The notes under the pieces are model-generated. The model ran no database searches. It was not told where the DNA came from and was given only the letters and a program-made list of their open reading frames with translations. DNA of 64,000 nt from Sipunculus nudus (Eukaryota; Annelida; Sipuncula; Golfingiida; Sipunculidae), in NCBI GenBank assembly GCA_026874595.1, contig CM049315.1, forward strand, positions 63,359,389 to 63,423,388, in the 5' to 3' direction. This document shows positions 49,600-61,664 of the stretch, in pieces (positions within the stretch are counted from its first letter, which is position 1; every line of letters starts with the position of its first letter). Position numbers and translations under genes: made by a program.

Positions 49600-52500
49600 C
49601 TTCATCAGGCCATTAAGAACCAGTTAGAAACGTCTTTTACGCCGAAATCAGCTCGTTTTTTCGTAATACAAGATCGTGATTTGTGCAGAAACGGCTGATT
49701 TAAACTGCGATAGAAGCGGTTTAATAGCTTCATTAGGCCATTTAGAAATTGGTAAAAACGTCGCTCTTGCTGAAATCAGATCGGTTTTTGCGTAATACAA
49801 GATCGTGTTTTGTGCAAAGATGACCGATTTAAACTGCGAAAGAAGCGTTTTAGAAGCTTCATCAGGCCATTAAGAACCAGTTAGCAACGTCGTTTTTGCC
49901 CGAAATCAGCTCGGTTTTTTTTTTTGCGTAATACAAAATTGTCTGTAGTGCAAAGATGACCGATTTAAACTGCTAAAGAAGCGTTTTAGCAGATTCATCA
50001 GGCAATTAAGAAGTTAGAAACGTCGTTTTTGCTAAAATCAGCTCGATTTTTTAGTGTAATATAAGATCGTGTTTGTGCAAAGATGACCAATTTAAACTGC
50101 AAAAGAAGAGTTTAAGAAGGTTCAATAGGCCACTTAAAACCAGTTACAAAGATCTTTTTTGCCGAAATCGACTCGGTTTTTGCGTTATAATAGATCATGA
50201 TCCGTGCAAAAATGGCCAGTTTAAACTGCGAAAGAAGCGTTTCAGAAACTTCATTAGGCGACTTAAAACCCGTTACAATCGTCGTTTTCGTCGCAATCAG
50301 CTCGGTTTTCGCGTAGTACAAGATCGTGTGTTGTGCAAAAATGGCCGTTTAAATTGCAAATGAAGCATTTTAATAGCTTCATCAGGCCATTTAAAACAAG
50401 TTACAAACGTCGTTTTTGCCGAAATCAGCTCGGTTTTCGCTTTAAACAAGATCGTGTCTTGTGCAATGATCACCGATTTAAACTGTGAAAGAAGCGTTTT
50501 AGAAGCTTCATCAGGCCATTAAGAACCAGTTAGAAACGTCGTTTTTGCTGAAATCAGCTCGATTTTTTTGCGTAATGCAAGATCGTGTTTGTGCAAATAT
50601 TGCAGATTTAAATTGCAAAAGAATCAATTCAGCAGCTTTATTAGGCCATTTAGAACCAGATACCAACGTCTTTTTCGCCGAAATCAGCTCGGTTTTTGCG
50701 TAATACAAGACCGTGTTTTGTGCAAAGATGACCGATTTAAACTGCGAAAGAAGCGTTTTAGAAGCTTCATCAGGCCATTAAGAACCAGTTAGCAACGTCG
50801 TTTTTGCTGAAAACAGCTCGGTTTTTTTTTGCGTAATACAAAATCGTGATTTGTGCAGAAACGGCTGATTTAAACTGTGATAGAAGCGTTTTAATAGCTT
50901 CATTAGGCCATTTAGAAATTGGTAAAAACGTCGCTCTTGCTGAAATCAGATCGGTTTTCGCGTAATACAACATCGTGTTGTGCAAAATAGAACATTAAAA
51001 TTGCAAAAGAAGCAATTCAGAAGCTCAATTAGGCCATTTAGAACCGGGTACAAACATCGATATCGCCGAAATCAGCTAGGTTTTTGCCTAATTCAAAATC
51101 GTGTGTTGTGCAAAAATTGCAGATTTAAATTGCAAAAGAAGCAATTCAGAAGCTTTATTAGGCTGTTTAGAACCAGATACAAACGTCTTTTACGCCGAAA
51201 TCAGCTCGGTTTTGGGCTAATTCAGGAACGTGTGTTGTGCAAAAATTACAGATTTCAATTGCAAAAGAAGCAATTCAGAAGCTTCATTAGGCCGTTTAGA
51301 ATCAGATACAAACGTCTTTTACGACGAAATCAGCTCGGTTTTTTCGTAATACAAGATCGTGATTTGTGAAGAAACGGCTAATATAAACTGCGATAGAGGC
51401 GTTTAAATAGCTTCATTAGGCCATTTAGAAATTGTTAAAAACGTCGCTTTTGCTGAAATCAGATCGGTTTTCGCGTAGTACAAGATCGTGTTGTGCAATA
51501 TAGAAGATTAAAATTGCAAAAGAAGCAATTCAGAAGCTCCATTAGGCCATTTAGAACCGGGTACAAACATCGATCTCGCCGAAATCAGCTAGGTTTTTGC
51601 CTAATTCATGATCGTGTGTTGTGCAAAAATTGCAGATTTAAATTGCAAAAGAAGCAATTCAGAAGCTTCATTAGGCCGTTTAGAACCAGATACAAACATC
51701 TTTTACGCCGAAATCAGCTCGGTTTTTGCGTAATACAAAATGGTGTTTGTGCAAAGATGACCGATTTAAACTGCAAAAGAAGCGTTTAAGAAACTTTATC
51801 AGGCCATTAAGAATCAGTTAGGAACGTCGTTTTTGCTGAAATCAGCTCGGTTCTTTTGCGTAATATAGGATCCTGTTTTGTGCAAAATGGCCGATTTAAA
51901 CTGCGAAAGAAGCGTTTTAGAAGCTTCATTTGTCCATTTACAACCAGTTACAAAAGTCGTTTTTGCCGAAATCAGCGCGATTTTTGCGTTATACAAGATC
52001 GTACGTTGTGAATAAATGGCCGATTTGAACTGCGAAAGAAGCGTTTTAATAGCTTCATCATGCCATTTAGAAATTGTTAAAAACGTCGCTTTTGCTGAAA
52101 TCAGATCGGTTTTGCGTAGTACAAGATCGTGTTGTGCAAAATAGAAGATTAAAATTGCAAAAGAAGCAATTCAGAAGCTCCATTAGGCCATTTAGAACCG
52201 GGTACAAACATCGATCTCGCCGAAATCAGCTAGGTTTTTGACTAATTCATGATCGTGTGTTGTGCAAAAATTGCAGATTTAAATTGCAAAAGAAGCAATT
52301 CAGAAGCTTTATTAGGCCGTTTAGAACCAGATACAAACATCTTTTACGCCGAAATCAGCTCGGTTTTTGCGTAATACAAAATCGTGTTTTGTGCAAAGAT
52401 GACCGATTTAAACAGCAAAAGAAGCGTTTAAGAAGCTTTATCAGGCCATTAAGAATCAGTTAGGAACGTCGTTTTTGCTGAAAATCAGCTCGGTTTTTTT

Positions 52501-54372
52501 TTTTTGCGTAATATAGGATCGTGTGTTGTGCAAAGATGATCGATTTAAACTGCAAAAGAAGCCTTTTAGAAGCTTCATCAGGCCATTAAGAACCAGTTAG
52601 AAACGTCGTTTTTGCTGAAATCAGCTCGATTTTTTTGCGTAATGCAAGATCGTGTTTCTGCAAATATTGCAGATTTAAATTGCAAAAGAATCAATTCAGG
52701 AGCTTTATTAGGCCATTTAGAACAAGATACCAACGTCTTTTTCGCCGAAATCAGCTCGATTTTTTGCGTAATACAAAATCGTGTGTTGTGCAAAGATGAC
52801 CGATTTAAACTGCTTAAGAAGCGTTTTAGAAGCTTCATCAGGCCATTAAGAACCAGTTAGAAACGTCTTTTACGCCGAAATCAGCTCGTTTTTTTCGTAA
52901 TACAAGATCGTGATTTGTGCAGAAACGGCTGATTTAAACTGCGATAGAAGCGTTTTAATAGCTTCATTAGGCCATTTAGAAATTTGTAAAAACGTCGCTC
53001 TTGCTGAAATCAGATCGGTTTTTGCGTAATACAAGATCGTGTTTTGTGCAAAGATGACCGATTTAAACTGCGAAAGAAGCGTTTTAGAAGCTTCATCAGG
53101 CCATTAAGAACCAGTTAGCAACGTCGTTTTTGCTGAAATCAGCTCGGTTTTTTTTTGCGTAATACAAAATCGTAATTTGTGCAGAAACGGCTGATTTAAA
53201 CTGCGATAGAAGCGTTTTAATAGCTTCATTAGGCCATTTAGAAATTGGTAAAAACGTCGCTCTTGCTGAAATCAGATCGGTTTTCGCGTAAAACAACATC
53301 GTGTTGTGCAAAATAGAAGATTAAAATTGCAAAAGAAGCAATTCAGAAGCTCCATTAGGCCATTTAGAACCGGGTACAAAAATCGATATCGCCGAAATCA
53401 GCTAGGTTTTTGCCTAATTCATGATCGTGTGTTGTGCAAAAATTGCAGATTTAAATTGCAAAAGAAGCAATTCAGAAGCTTTATTAGGCCGTTTAGAACC
53501 AGATACAAACGTCTTTTACGCCGAAATCAGCTCGGTTTTTGCGTAATACAAGATCGTGTTTTGGGCAAAGATGACCGATTTCAACTGAGAAAGAAGCGTT
53601 TTAGAAGCTTCATAAGCCATTAAGAACCAGATACAAACGTCGTTTTTGCTGAAATCAGCTCGGTTTTTTTTTTGCGTAATACAAAATCGTGATTTGTGCA
53701 GAAACGGCTGATTTAAACTGCGATAGAAGCGTTTTAATAGCTTCATTAGGTCATTTAGAAATTGGTAAAAACGTCGCTCTTGCTGAAATCAGATCGGTTT
53801 TCGCGTAATACAACATCGTGTTGTGCAAAATAGAAGATTAAAATTGCAAAAGGAGCAATTTTAGGAGCTCCATTAGGCCATTTAGAACCGGGTACAAACA
53901 TCGATCTTGCCGAAATCAGATAGGTTTTTGGCTATTTCAGGAACGTGTGTTGTGCAAAAATTACAGATTTCAATTGCAAAAGAACCAATTCAGAAGCTTC
54001 ATTAGGCCGTTTAGAATCAGATACAAACGTCTTTTACGACGAAAACAGCTCGGTTTTTTCGTAATACAAGATCGTGATTTGTGAAGGAACGCCTAATATA
54101 AACTGCGATAGAAGCGTTTAAATAGCTTCATTAGGCAATTTAGAAATTGTTAAAAACGTTGCTTTTGCTGAAATCAGATCGGTTTGCGCGTAGTACAAGA
54201 TCGTGTTGTGCAAAATAGAAGATTAAAATTGCAAAAGAAGCAATTCAGAAGCTCCATTAGGCCATTTAGAACCGGGTACAAACATCGATCTCGCCGAAAT
54301 CAGCTAGGTTTTTGGCTATTTCAGGAACGTGTGTTGTGCAAAAATTATAGATTTCAATTGCAAAAGAAGCAA

Positions 54373-56960
54373 TTCAGAAGCTTCATTAGGCCGTTTAGAA
54401 TCAGATACAAACGTCTTTTACGACGAAATCAGCTCGGTTTTTTCGTAATACAAGATCGTGATTTGTGCAGAAACGGCTGATATAAACTGCGATAGAAGCA
54501 TTTAAATAGCTTCATTAGGCCATTTAGAAATTGTTAAAAACGTCGCTTTTGCTGAAATCAGATCGGTTTGCGCGTCGTACAAGATCGTGTTGTGCAAAAT
54601 AGAAGATTAAAATTGCAAAAGAAGCAATTCAGAAGCTCCATTAGGCCATTTAGAACCGGGTACAAACATCGATCTCGCCGAAATCAGTTAGGTTTTTGCC
54701 TAATTCATGATCGTGTGTTGTGCAAAAATTGCAGATTTAAATTGCAAAAGAAGCAATTCAGAAGCTTCATTAGGCCGTTTAGAACCAGATACAAACATCT
54801 TTTACGCCGAAATCAGCTCGGTTTTTGCGTAATACAAGATCGTGTTTTGTGCAAAGATGACCGATTTAAACTGCAAAAGAAGCGTTTAAGAAGCTTTACA
54901 GGCCATTAAGAATCAGTTAGGAACGTCGTTTTTGCTGAAATCAGCTCGGTTTTTTTTTTTTGCGTAATACAAGATCGTGTGTTTTGCAAAGATGATCGAT
55001 TTATACTGCAAAAGAAGCGTTTGAGAAACTTCATTAGGCCATTTAGAACCAGTTACAAATGTCGTTTTTTTGCCGAAATCAGCTCGGTTTTTGCGTAATA
55101 TAGGATCCTGTTTTGTGTAATATGGCCGATTTAAACTGCGAAAGAAGCCTTTTAGAAGCTTCATTTGTCCATTTACAACCAGTTACAAAAGTCGTTTTTG
55201 CCGAAATCAGCGCGATTTTCGCGTTATACAAGATCGTACGTTGTGAATAAATGTCCGATTTGAACTGCAATAGAAGCGTTTTATTAGCTTCATCAGGCCA
55301 TTTAGAACAAGTTACGAACGTCTTTTTTTCCCGAAAGAAGCTCGGTGTTCGCTTTATACAAGATCGTATCTTGTGCAATGATCTATGATTTAAACTGCGA
55401 AAGAAGCCTTTTAGAAGCTTCATCAGGCCATTAAGAACCAGTTAGAAACGTCGTTTTTGCTGAAATCAGCTCGATTTTTTTGCGTAATGCAAGATCGTGT
55501 TTGTGCAAACATAGCAGATTTAAATTGCAAAAGAATCAATTCAGGAGCTTTATTAGGCCATTTAGAACCAGATACCAACGTCTTTTTCGCCGAAATCAGC
55601 TCGGTTTTTGCGTAATACAAGACGGTGTTTTGTGCAAAGATGACCGATTTAAACTGCCAAGGAAGCCTTTTAGAAGCTTCATCAGGCCATTAAGAACCAG
55701 TTAGAAACGTCTTTTACGCCGAAATCAGCTCTTTTTTTCGTAATACAAGATCGTGATTTGTGCAGAAACGGCTGATTTAAACTGCGATAGAAGCGTTTTA
55801 ATAGCTTCATTAGGCCATTTAGAAATTGGTAAAAACGTCGCTCTTGCTGAAATCAGATCGGTTTTCGCGTAATACAAGATCGTGTTTTGTGCAAAAAAGA
55901 AGATTAAAATTGCAAAAGAAGCAATTCAGAAGCTCCATTAGGCCATTTAGAACCGGGTACAAACATCGATCTCGCCGAAATCAGCTAGGTTTTTGCCTAA
56001 TTCATGATCGTGTGTTGTGCAAAAATTGCAGATTTAAATTGCAAAAGAAGCAATTCAGAAACTTTATTAGGCCGTTTAGAATCCGATACAAACGTCTTTT
56101 CGCCGAAATCAGCTCGGTTTTTGCGTAATACAAGATCGTGTTTTGTGCAAAGATGACCGATTTAAACTGCGAAAGAAGCGTTTTAAAAGCTTCATCAGGC
56201 CATTAAGAACCAGTTAGCAACGTCGTTTTTGCTGAAATCAGTTCGGTTTTTTTTTTGCGTAATTCAAAATCGTCTGTTGTGCAAAGATGACCGATTTAAA
56301 CTGCTAAAGAAGCGTTTTAGAAGCTTCACCAGGCAATTAAGAAGTTAGAAACGTCGTTTTTGCTAAAATCAGCTCGATTTTTTAGCGTAATATAAGATGG
56401 TGTTTGTCCAAAGATGACCGATTTAAACTGCAAAAGAAGAGTTTAAGAAGCTTCAATAGGCCACTTAAAACCAGTTACAAAGATCTTTTTTGAAGAAATC
56501 GACTCGGTTTTTGCGTTATAATAGATCATGATCCGTGCAAAAATGGTCAATTTAAACTGCGAAAGAAGCGTTTCAGAAACTTCATTAGGCGACTTAAAAC
56601 CCGTTACAATCGTCGTTTTCGTCGCAATCAGCTCGGTTTTCGCGTACTACAAGATCGTGTGTTGTGCAAAAATGGCCGTTCAAATTGCAAATGAAGCGTT
56701 TTAATAGCTTCATCAGGCCATTTAAAACAAGTTACAAACGTCGTTTTTGCCGAAATCAGCTAAGTTTTCGCTTTAAACAAGATCGTGTCTTGTGCAATGA
56801 TCACCGATTTAAACTGTGAAAGAAGCGTTTTAGAAGCTTCATCAGGCCATTAAGAACCAGTTAGAAACGTCGTTTTTGCTGAAATCAGCTCGATTTTTTT
56901 TTGCGTAATGCAAGATCGTGTTTGTGCAAATATTGCAGATTTAAATTGCAAAAGAATCAA
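54373..56960 (+). repeat. 2,588-bp higher-order repeat, unit 1
   Basis: Landmarks recur 2,586-2,588 bp downstream. At 56956-56961 a hybrid monomer joins AAAAGAATCAATTCAG to AAGCTTCATTAGG; neither half normally occurs with the other, so this marks the exchange point. Confidence 0.88.
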
Positions 56961-59546
56961 TTCAGAAGCTTCATTAGGCCGTTTAGAATCAGATACAAAC
57001 GTCTTTTACGACGAAATCAGCTCGGTTTTTTCGTAATACAAGATCGTGATTTGTGCAGAAACGGCTGATATAAACTGCGATAGAAGCGTTTAAATAGCTT
57101 CATTAGGCCATTTAGAAATTGTTAAAAACGTCGCTTTTGCTGAAATCAGATCGGTTTGCGCGTCGTACAAGATCGTGTTGTGCAAAATAGAAGATTAAAA
57201 TTGCAAAAGAAGCAATTCAGAAGCTCCATTAGGCCATTTAGAACCGGGTACAAACATCGATCTCGCCGAAATCAGATAGGTTTTTGCCTAATTCATGATC
57301 GTGTGTTGTGCAAAAATTGCAGATTTAAATTGCAAAAGAAGCAATTCAGAAGCTTCATTAGGCCGTTTAGAACCAGATACAAACATCTTTTACGCCGAAA
57401 TCAGCTCGGTTTTTGCGTAATACAAGATCGTGTTTTGTGCAAAGATGACCGATTTAAACTGCAAAAGAAGCGTTTAAGAAGCTTTATCAGGCCATTAAGA
57501 ATCAGTTAGGAACGTCGTTTTTGCTGAAATCAGCTCGGTTTTTTTTTTTGCGTAATACAAGATCGTGTGTTGTGCAAAGATGATCGATTTATACTGCAAA
57601 AGAAGCGTTTGAGAAACTTCATTAGGCCATTTAGAACCAGTTACAAATGTCGTTTTTTTGCCGAAATCAGCTCGGTTTTTGCGTAATATAGGATCCTGTT
57701 TTGTGCAATATGGCCGATTTAAACTGCGAAAGAAGCCTTTTAGAAGCTTCATTTGTCCATTTACAACCAGTTACAAAAGTCGTTTTTGCCGAAATCAGCG
57801 CGATTTTCGCGTTATACAAGATCGTACGTTGTGAATAAATGGCCGATTTGAACTGCAAAAGAAGCGTTTTAATAGCTTCATCAGGCCATTTAGAACAAGT
57901 TACGAACGTCTTTTTTTCCCGAAAGAAGCTCGGTGTTCGCTTTATACAAGATCGTATCTTGTGCAATGATCTATGATTTAAACTGCGAAAGAAGCCTTTT
58001 AGAAGCTTCATCAGGCCATTAAGAACCAGTTAGAAACGTCGTTTTTGCTGAAATCAGCTCGATTTTTTTGCGTAATGCAAGATCGTGTTTGTGCAAACAT
58101 AGCAGATTTAAATTGCAAAAGAATCAATTCAGGAGCTTTATTAGGCCATTTAGAACCAGATACCAACGTCTTTTTCGCCGAAATCAGCTCGGTTTTTGCG
58201 TAATACAAGACGGTGTTTTGTGCAAAGATGACCGATTTAAACTGCCAAGGAAGCCTTTTAGAAGCTTCATCAGGCCATTAAGAACCAGTTAGAAACGTCT
58301 TTTACGCCGAAATCAGCTCTTTTTTCGTAATACAAGATCGTGATTTGTGCAGAAACGGCTGATTTAAACTGCGATAGAAGCGTTTTAATAGCTTCATTAG
58401 GCCATTTAGAAATTGGTAAAAACGTCGCTCTTGCTGAAATCAGATCGGTTTTCGCGTAATACAACATCGTGTTGTGCAAAAAAGAAGATTAAAATTGCAA
58501 AAGAAGCAATTCAGAAGCTCCATTAGGCCATTTAGAACCGGGTACAAACATCGATCTCGCCGAAATCAGCTAGGTTTTTGCCTAATTCATGATCGTGTGT
58601 TGTGCAAAAATTGCAGATTTAAATTGCAAAAGAAGCAATTCAGAAACTTTATTAGGCCGTTTAGAATCCGATACAAACGTCTTTTACGCCGAAATCAGCT
58701 CGGTTTTTGCGTAATACAAGATCGTGTTTTGTGCAAAGATGACCGATTTAAACTGCGAAAGAAGCGTTTTAAAAGCTTCATCAGGCCATTAAGAACCAGT
58801 TAGCAACGTCGTTTTTGCTGAAATCAGTTCGGTTTTTTTTTTGCGTAATTCAAAATCGTCTGTTGTGCAAAGATGACCGATTTAAACTGCTAAAGAAGCG
58901 TTTTAGAAGCTTCATCAGGCAATTAAGAAGTTAGAAACGTCGTTTTTGCTAAAATCAGCTCGATTTTTTAGCGTAATATAAGATGGTGTTTGTCCAAAGA
59001 TGACCGATTTAAACTGCAAAAGAAGAGTTTAAGAAGCTTCAATAGGCCACTTAAAACCAGTTACAAAGATCTTTTTTGAAGAAATCGACTCGGTTTTTGC
59101 GTTATAATAGATCATGATCCGTGCAAAAATGGTCAATTTAAACTGCGAAAGAAGCGTTTCAGAAACTTCATTAGGCGACTTAAAACCCGTTACAATCGTC
59201 GTTTTCGTCGCAATCAGCTCGGTTTTCGCGTACTACAAGATCGTGTGTTGTGCAAAAATGGCCGTTCAAATTGCAAATGAAGCGTTTTAATAGCTTCATC
59301 AGGCCATTTAAAACAAGTTACAAACGTCGTTTTTGCCGAAATCAGCTAAGTTTTCGCTTTAAACAAGATCGTGTCTTGTGCAATGATCACCGATTTAAAC
59401 TGTGAAAGAAGCGTTTTAGAAGCTTCATCAGGCCATTAAGAACCAGTTAGAAACGTCGTTTTTGCTGAAATCAGCTCGATTTTTTTTTGCGTAATGCAAG
59501 ATCGTGTTTGTGCAAATATTGCAGATTTAAATTGCAAAAGAATCAA
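56961..59546 (+). repeat. 2,588-bp higher-order repeat, unit 2
   Basis: Adjacent copy of the previous unit. After about 59546 the monomer continues normally as AATTCAGGAGCTTTATTAGG, without the hybrid junction. Only unit 1 therefore ends in the crossover product. Confidence 0.88.
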
Positions 59547-61664
59547 TTCAGGAGCTTTATTAGGCCATTTAAAACCAGATACCAACGTCTTTTCCGCCGA
59601 AATCAGCTCGGTTTTTGCGTAATACAAGACCGTGTTTTGTGCAAAGATGACCGATTTAAACTGCCAAGGAAGCCTTTTAGAAGCTTCATCAGGCCATTAA
59701 GAACCAGTTAGAAACGTATTTTACGCCGAAATCAGCTCTTTTTTTCGTAATACATGATCGTGATTTGTGCAGAAACGGCTGATTTAAACTGCGATAGAAG
59801 CGTTTTAATAGCTTCATTAGGCCATTTAGAAATTGGTAAAAACGTCGCTCTTGCTGAAATCAGATCGGTTTTCGCGTAATACAACATCGTGTTGTGCAAA
59901 ATAGAAGATTAAAATTGCAAAAGAAGCAATTCAGAAGCTCCATTAGGCCATTTAGAACCGGATACAAACATCCATCTCGCCGAAATCAGCTAGGTTTTTG
60001 CCTAATTCAGGAACGTGTGTTGTGCAAAAATTACAGATTTCAATTGCAAAAGAAGCAATTCAGAAGCTTCATTAGGCCGTTTAGAATCAGATACAAACGT
60101 CTTTTACGACGAAATCAGCTCGGTTTTTTCCTAATACAAGATCGTGATTTGTGCAGAAACGGCTAATATAAACTGCGATAGAAGCGTTTAAATAGCTTCA
60201 TTAGGCCATTTAGAAATTGTTACAAACGTCGCTCTTGCTGAAATCAGATCGGTTTTCGCGTAGTACAAGATCGTGTCTTGTGCAATGATCACCGATTTAA
60301 ACTGCGAAAGAAGCCTTTTAGAAGCTTCATCAGGCCATTAAGAACCAGTTAGAAACGTCGTTTTTGCTGAAATCAGCTCGATTTTTTTGCGTAATGCAAG
60401 ATCGTGTTTCTGCAAATATTGCAGATTTAAATTGTAAAAGAATCAATTCAGGAGCTTTATTAGACCATTTAGATCCAGATACCAACGTCTTTTTCGCCGA
60501 AATCAGCTCGTTTTTGCGTAATACAAGACCGTGTTTTGTGCAAAGATGACCGATTTAAACTGCCAAGGAAGCCTTTTAGAAGCTTCATCAGGCCATTAAG
60601 AACCAGTTAGCAACGTCGTTTTTGCTGAAATCAGCTCAATTTTTTGCGTAATACAAAATCGTGTGTTGTGCAAAGATGACCGATTTAAACTGCTTAAGAA
60701 GCGTTTTAGAAGCTTCATCAGGCCATTGAGAACCAGTTAGAAACGGCTTTTACGCCGAAATCAGCTCGTTTTTTTCGTAATACAAGATCGTGATTTGTGC
60801 AGAAACGGCTGATTTAAACTGCAATAGAAGCGTTTTAATAGCTTCATTAGGCCATTTAGAAATTGGTAAAAACGTCGCTCTTGCTGAAATCAGATCGGTT
60901 TTCGCGTAATACAACATCGTGTTGTGCAAAATAGAAGATTTAAATTGCAAAAGAAGCAATTCAGAAACTTTATTAGGCCGTTTAGAATCCGATACAAACG
61001 TCTTTTACGCCGAAATCAGCTCGGTTTTTGCGTAATACAAGATCGTGTTTTGTGCAAAGATGACCGATTTAAACTGCAATAGAAGCGTTTTAATAGCTTC
61101 ATTAGGCCATTTAGAAATTGGTAAAAACGTCGCTCTTGCTGAAATCAGATCGGTTTTCGCGTAATACAACATCGTGTTGTGCAAAATAGAAGATTAAAAT
61201 TGCAAAAGAAGCAATTCAGAAGCTCCATTAGGCCATTTAGAACCGGGTACAAACATCGATCTCGCCGAAATCAGATAGGTTTTTGGCTATTTCAGGAACG
61301 TGTGTTGTGCAAAAATTACAGATTTCAATTGCAAAAGAAGCAAATCAGAAGCTTCATTAGGCCGTTTAGAATCAGATACAAACGTCTTTTACGACGAAAT
61401 CAGCTCGGTTTTTTCGTAATACAAGATCGTGATTTGTGCAGAAACGGCTGATATAAACTGCGATAGAAGCGTTTAAATAGCTTCATTAGGCCATTTAGAA
61501 ATTGTTAAAAACGTCGCTCTTGCGGAAATCAAATCGGTTTGCGCGTAGTACAAGATCGTGTTGTGCAAAATAGAAGATTAAAATTGCAAAAGAAGCAATT
61601 CAGAAGCTCCATTAGGCCATTTAGAACCTTGTACAAACATCGATCTCGTCTAAATCAGATGGGT
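57281..61664 (+). repeat. 4,384-bp higher-order repeat, unit 1
   Basis: From about 57281 the sequence is repeated 4,384 bp downstream, for example 57667 with 62051 and 58474 with 62858. It overlaps unit 2 of the 2,588-bp pair, so these two duplications are nested and happened in succession. Confidence 0.88.

Larger units (their letters stand above)
45618..51278 (+). repeat. 5.66-kb element-bearing block, copy 2
   Basis: Counterpart of the previous entry. Scattered substitutions occur in both satellite and element. At its right end it continues seamlessly into long-range block A, showing that block A normally follows this block. Confidence 0.92.
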
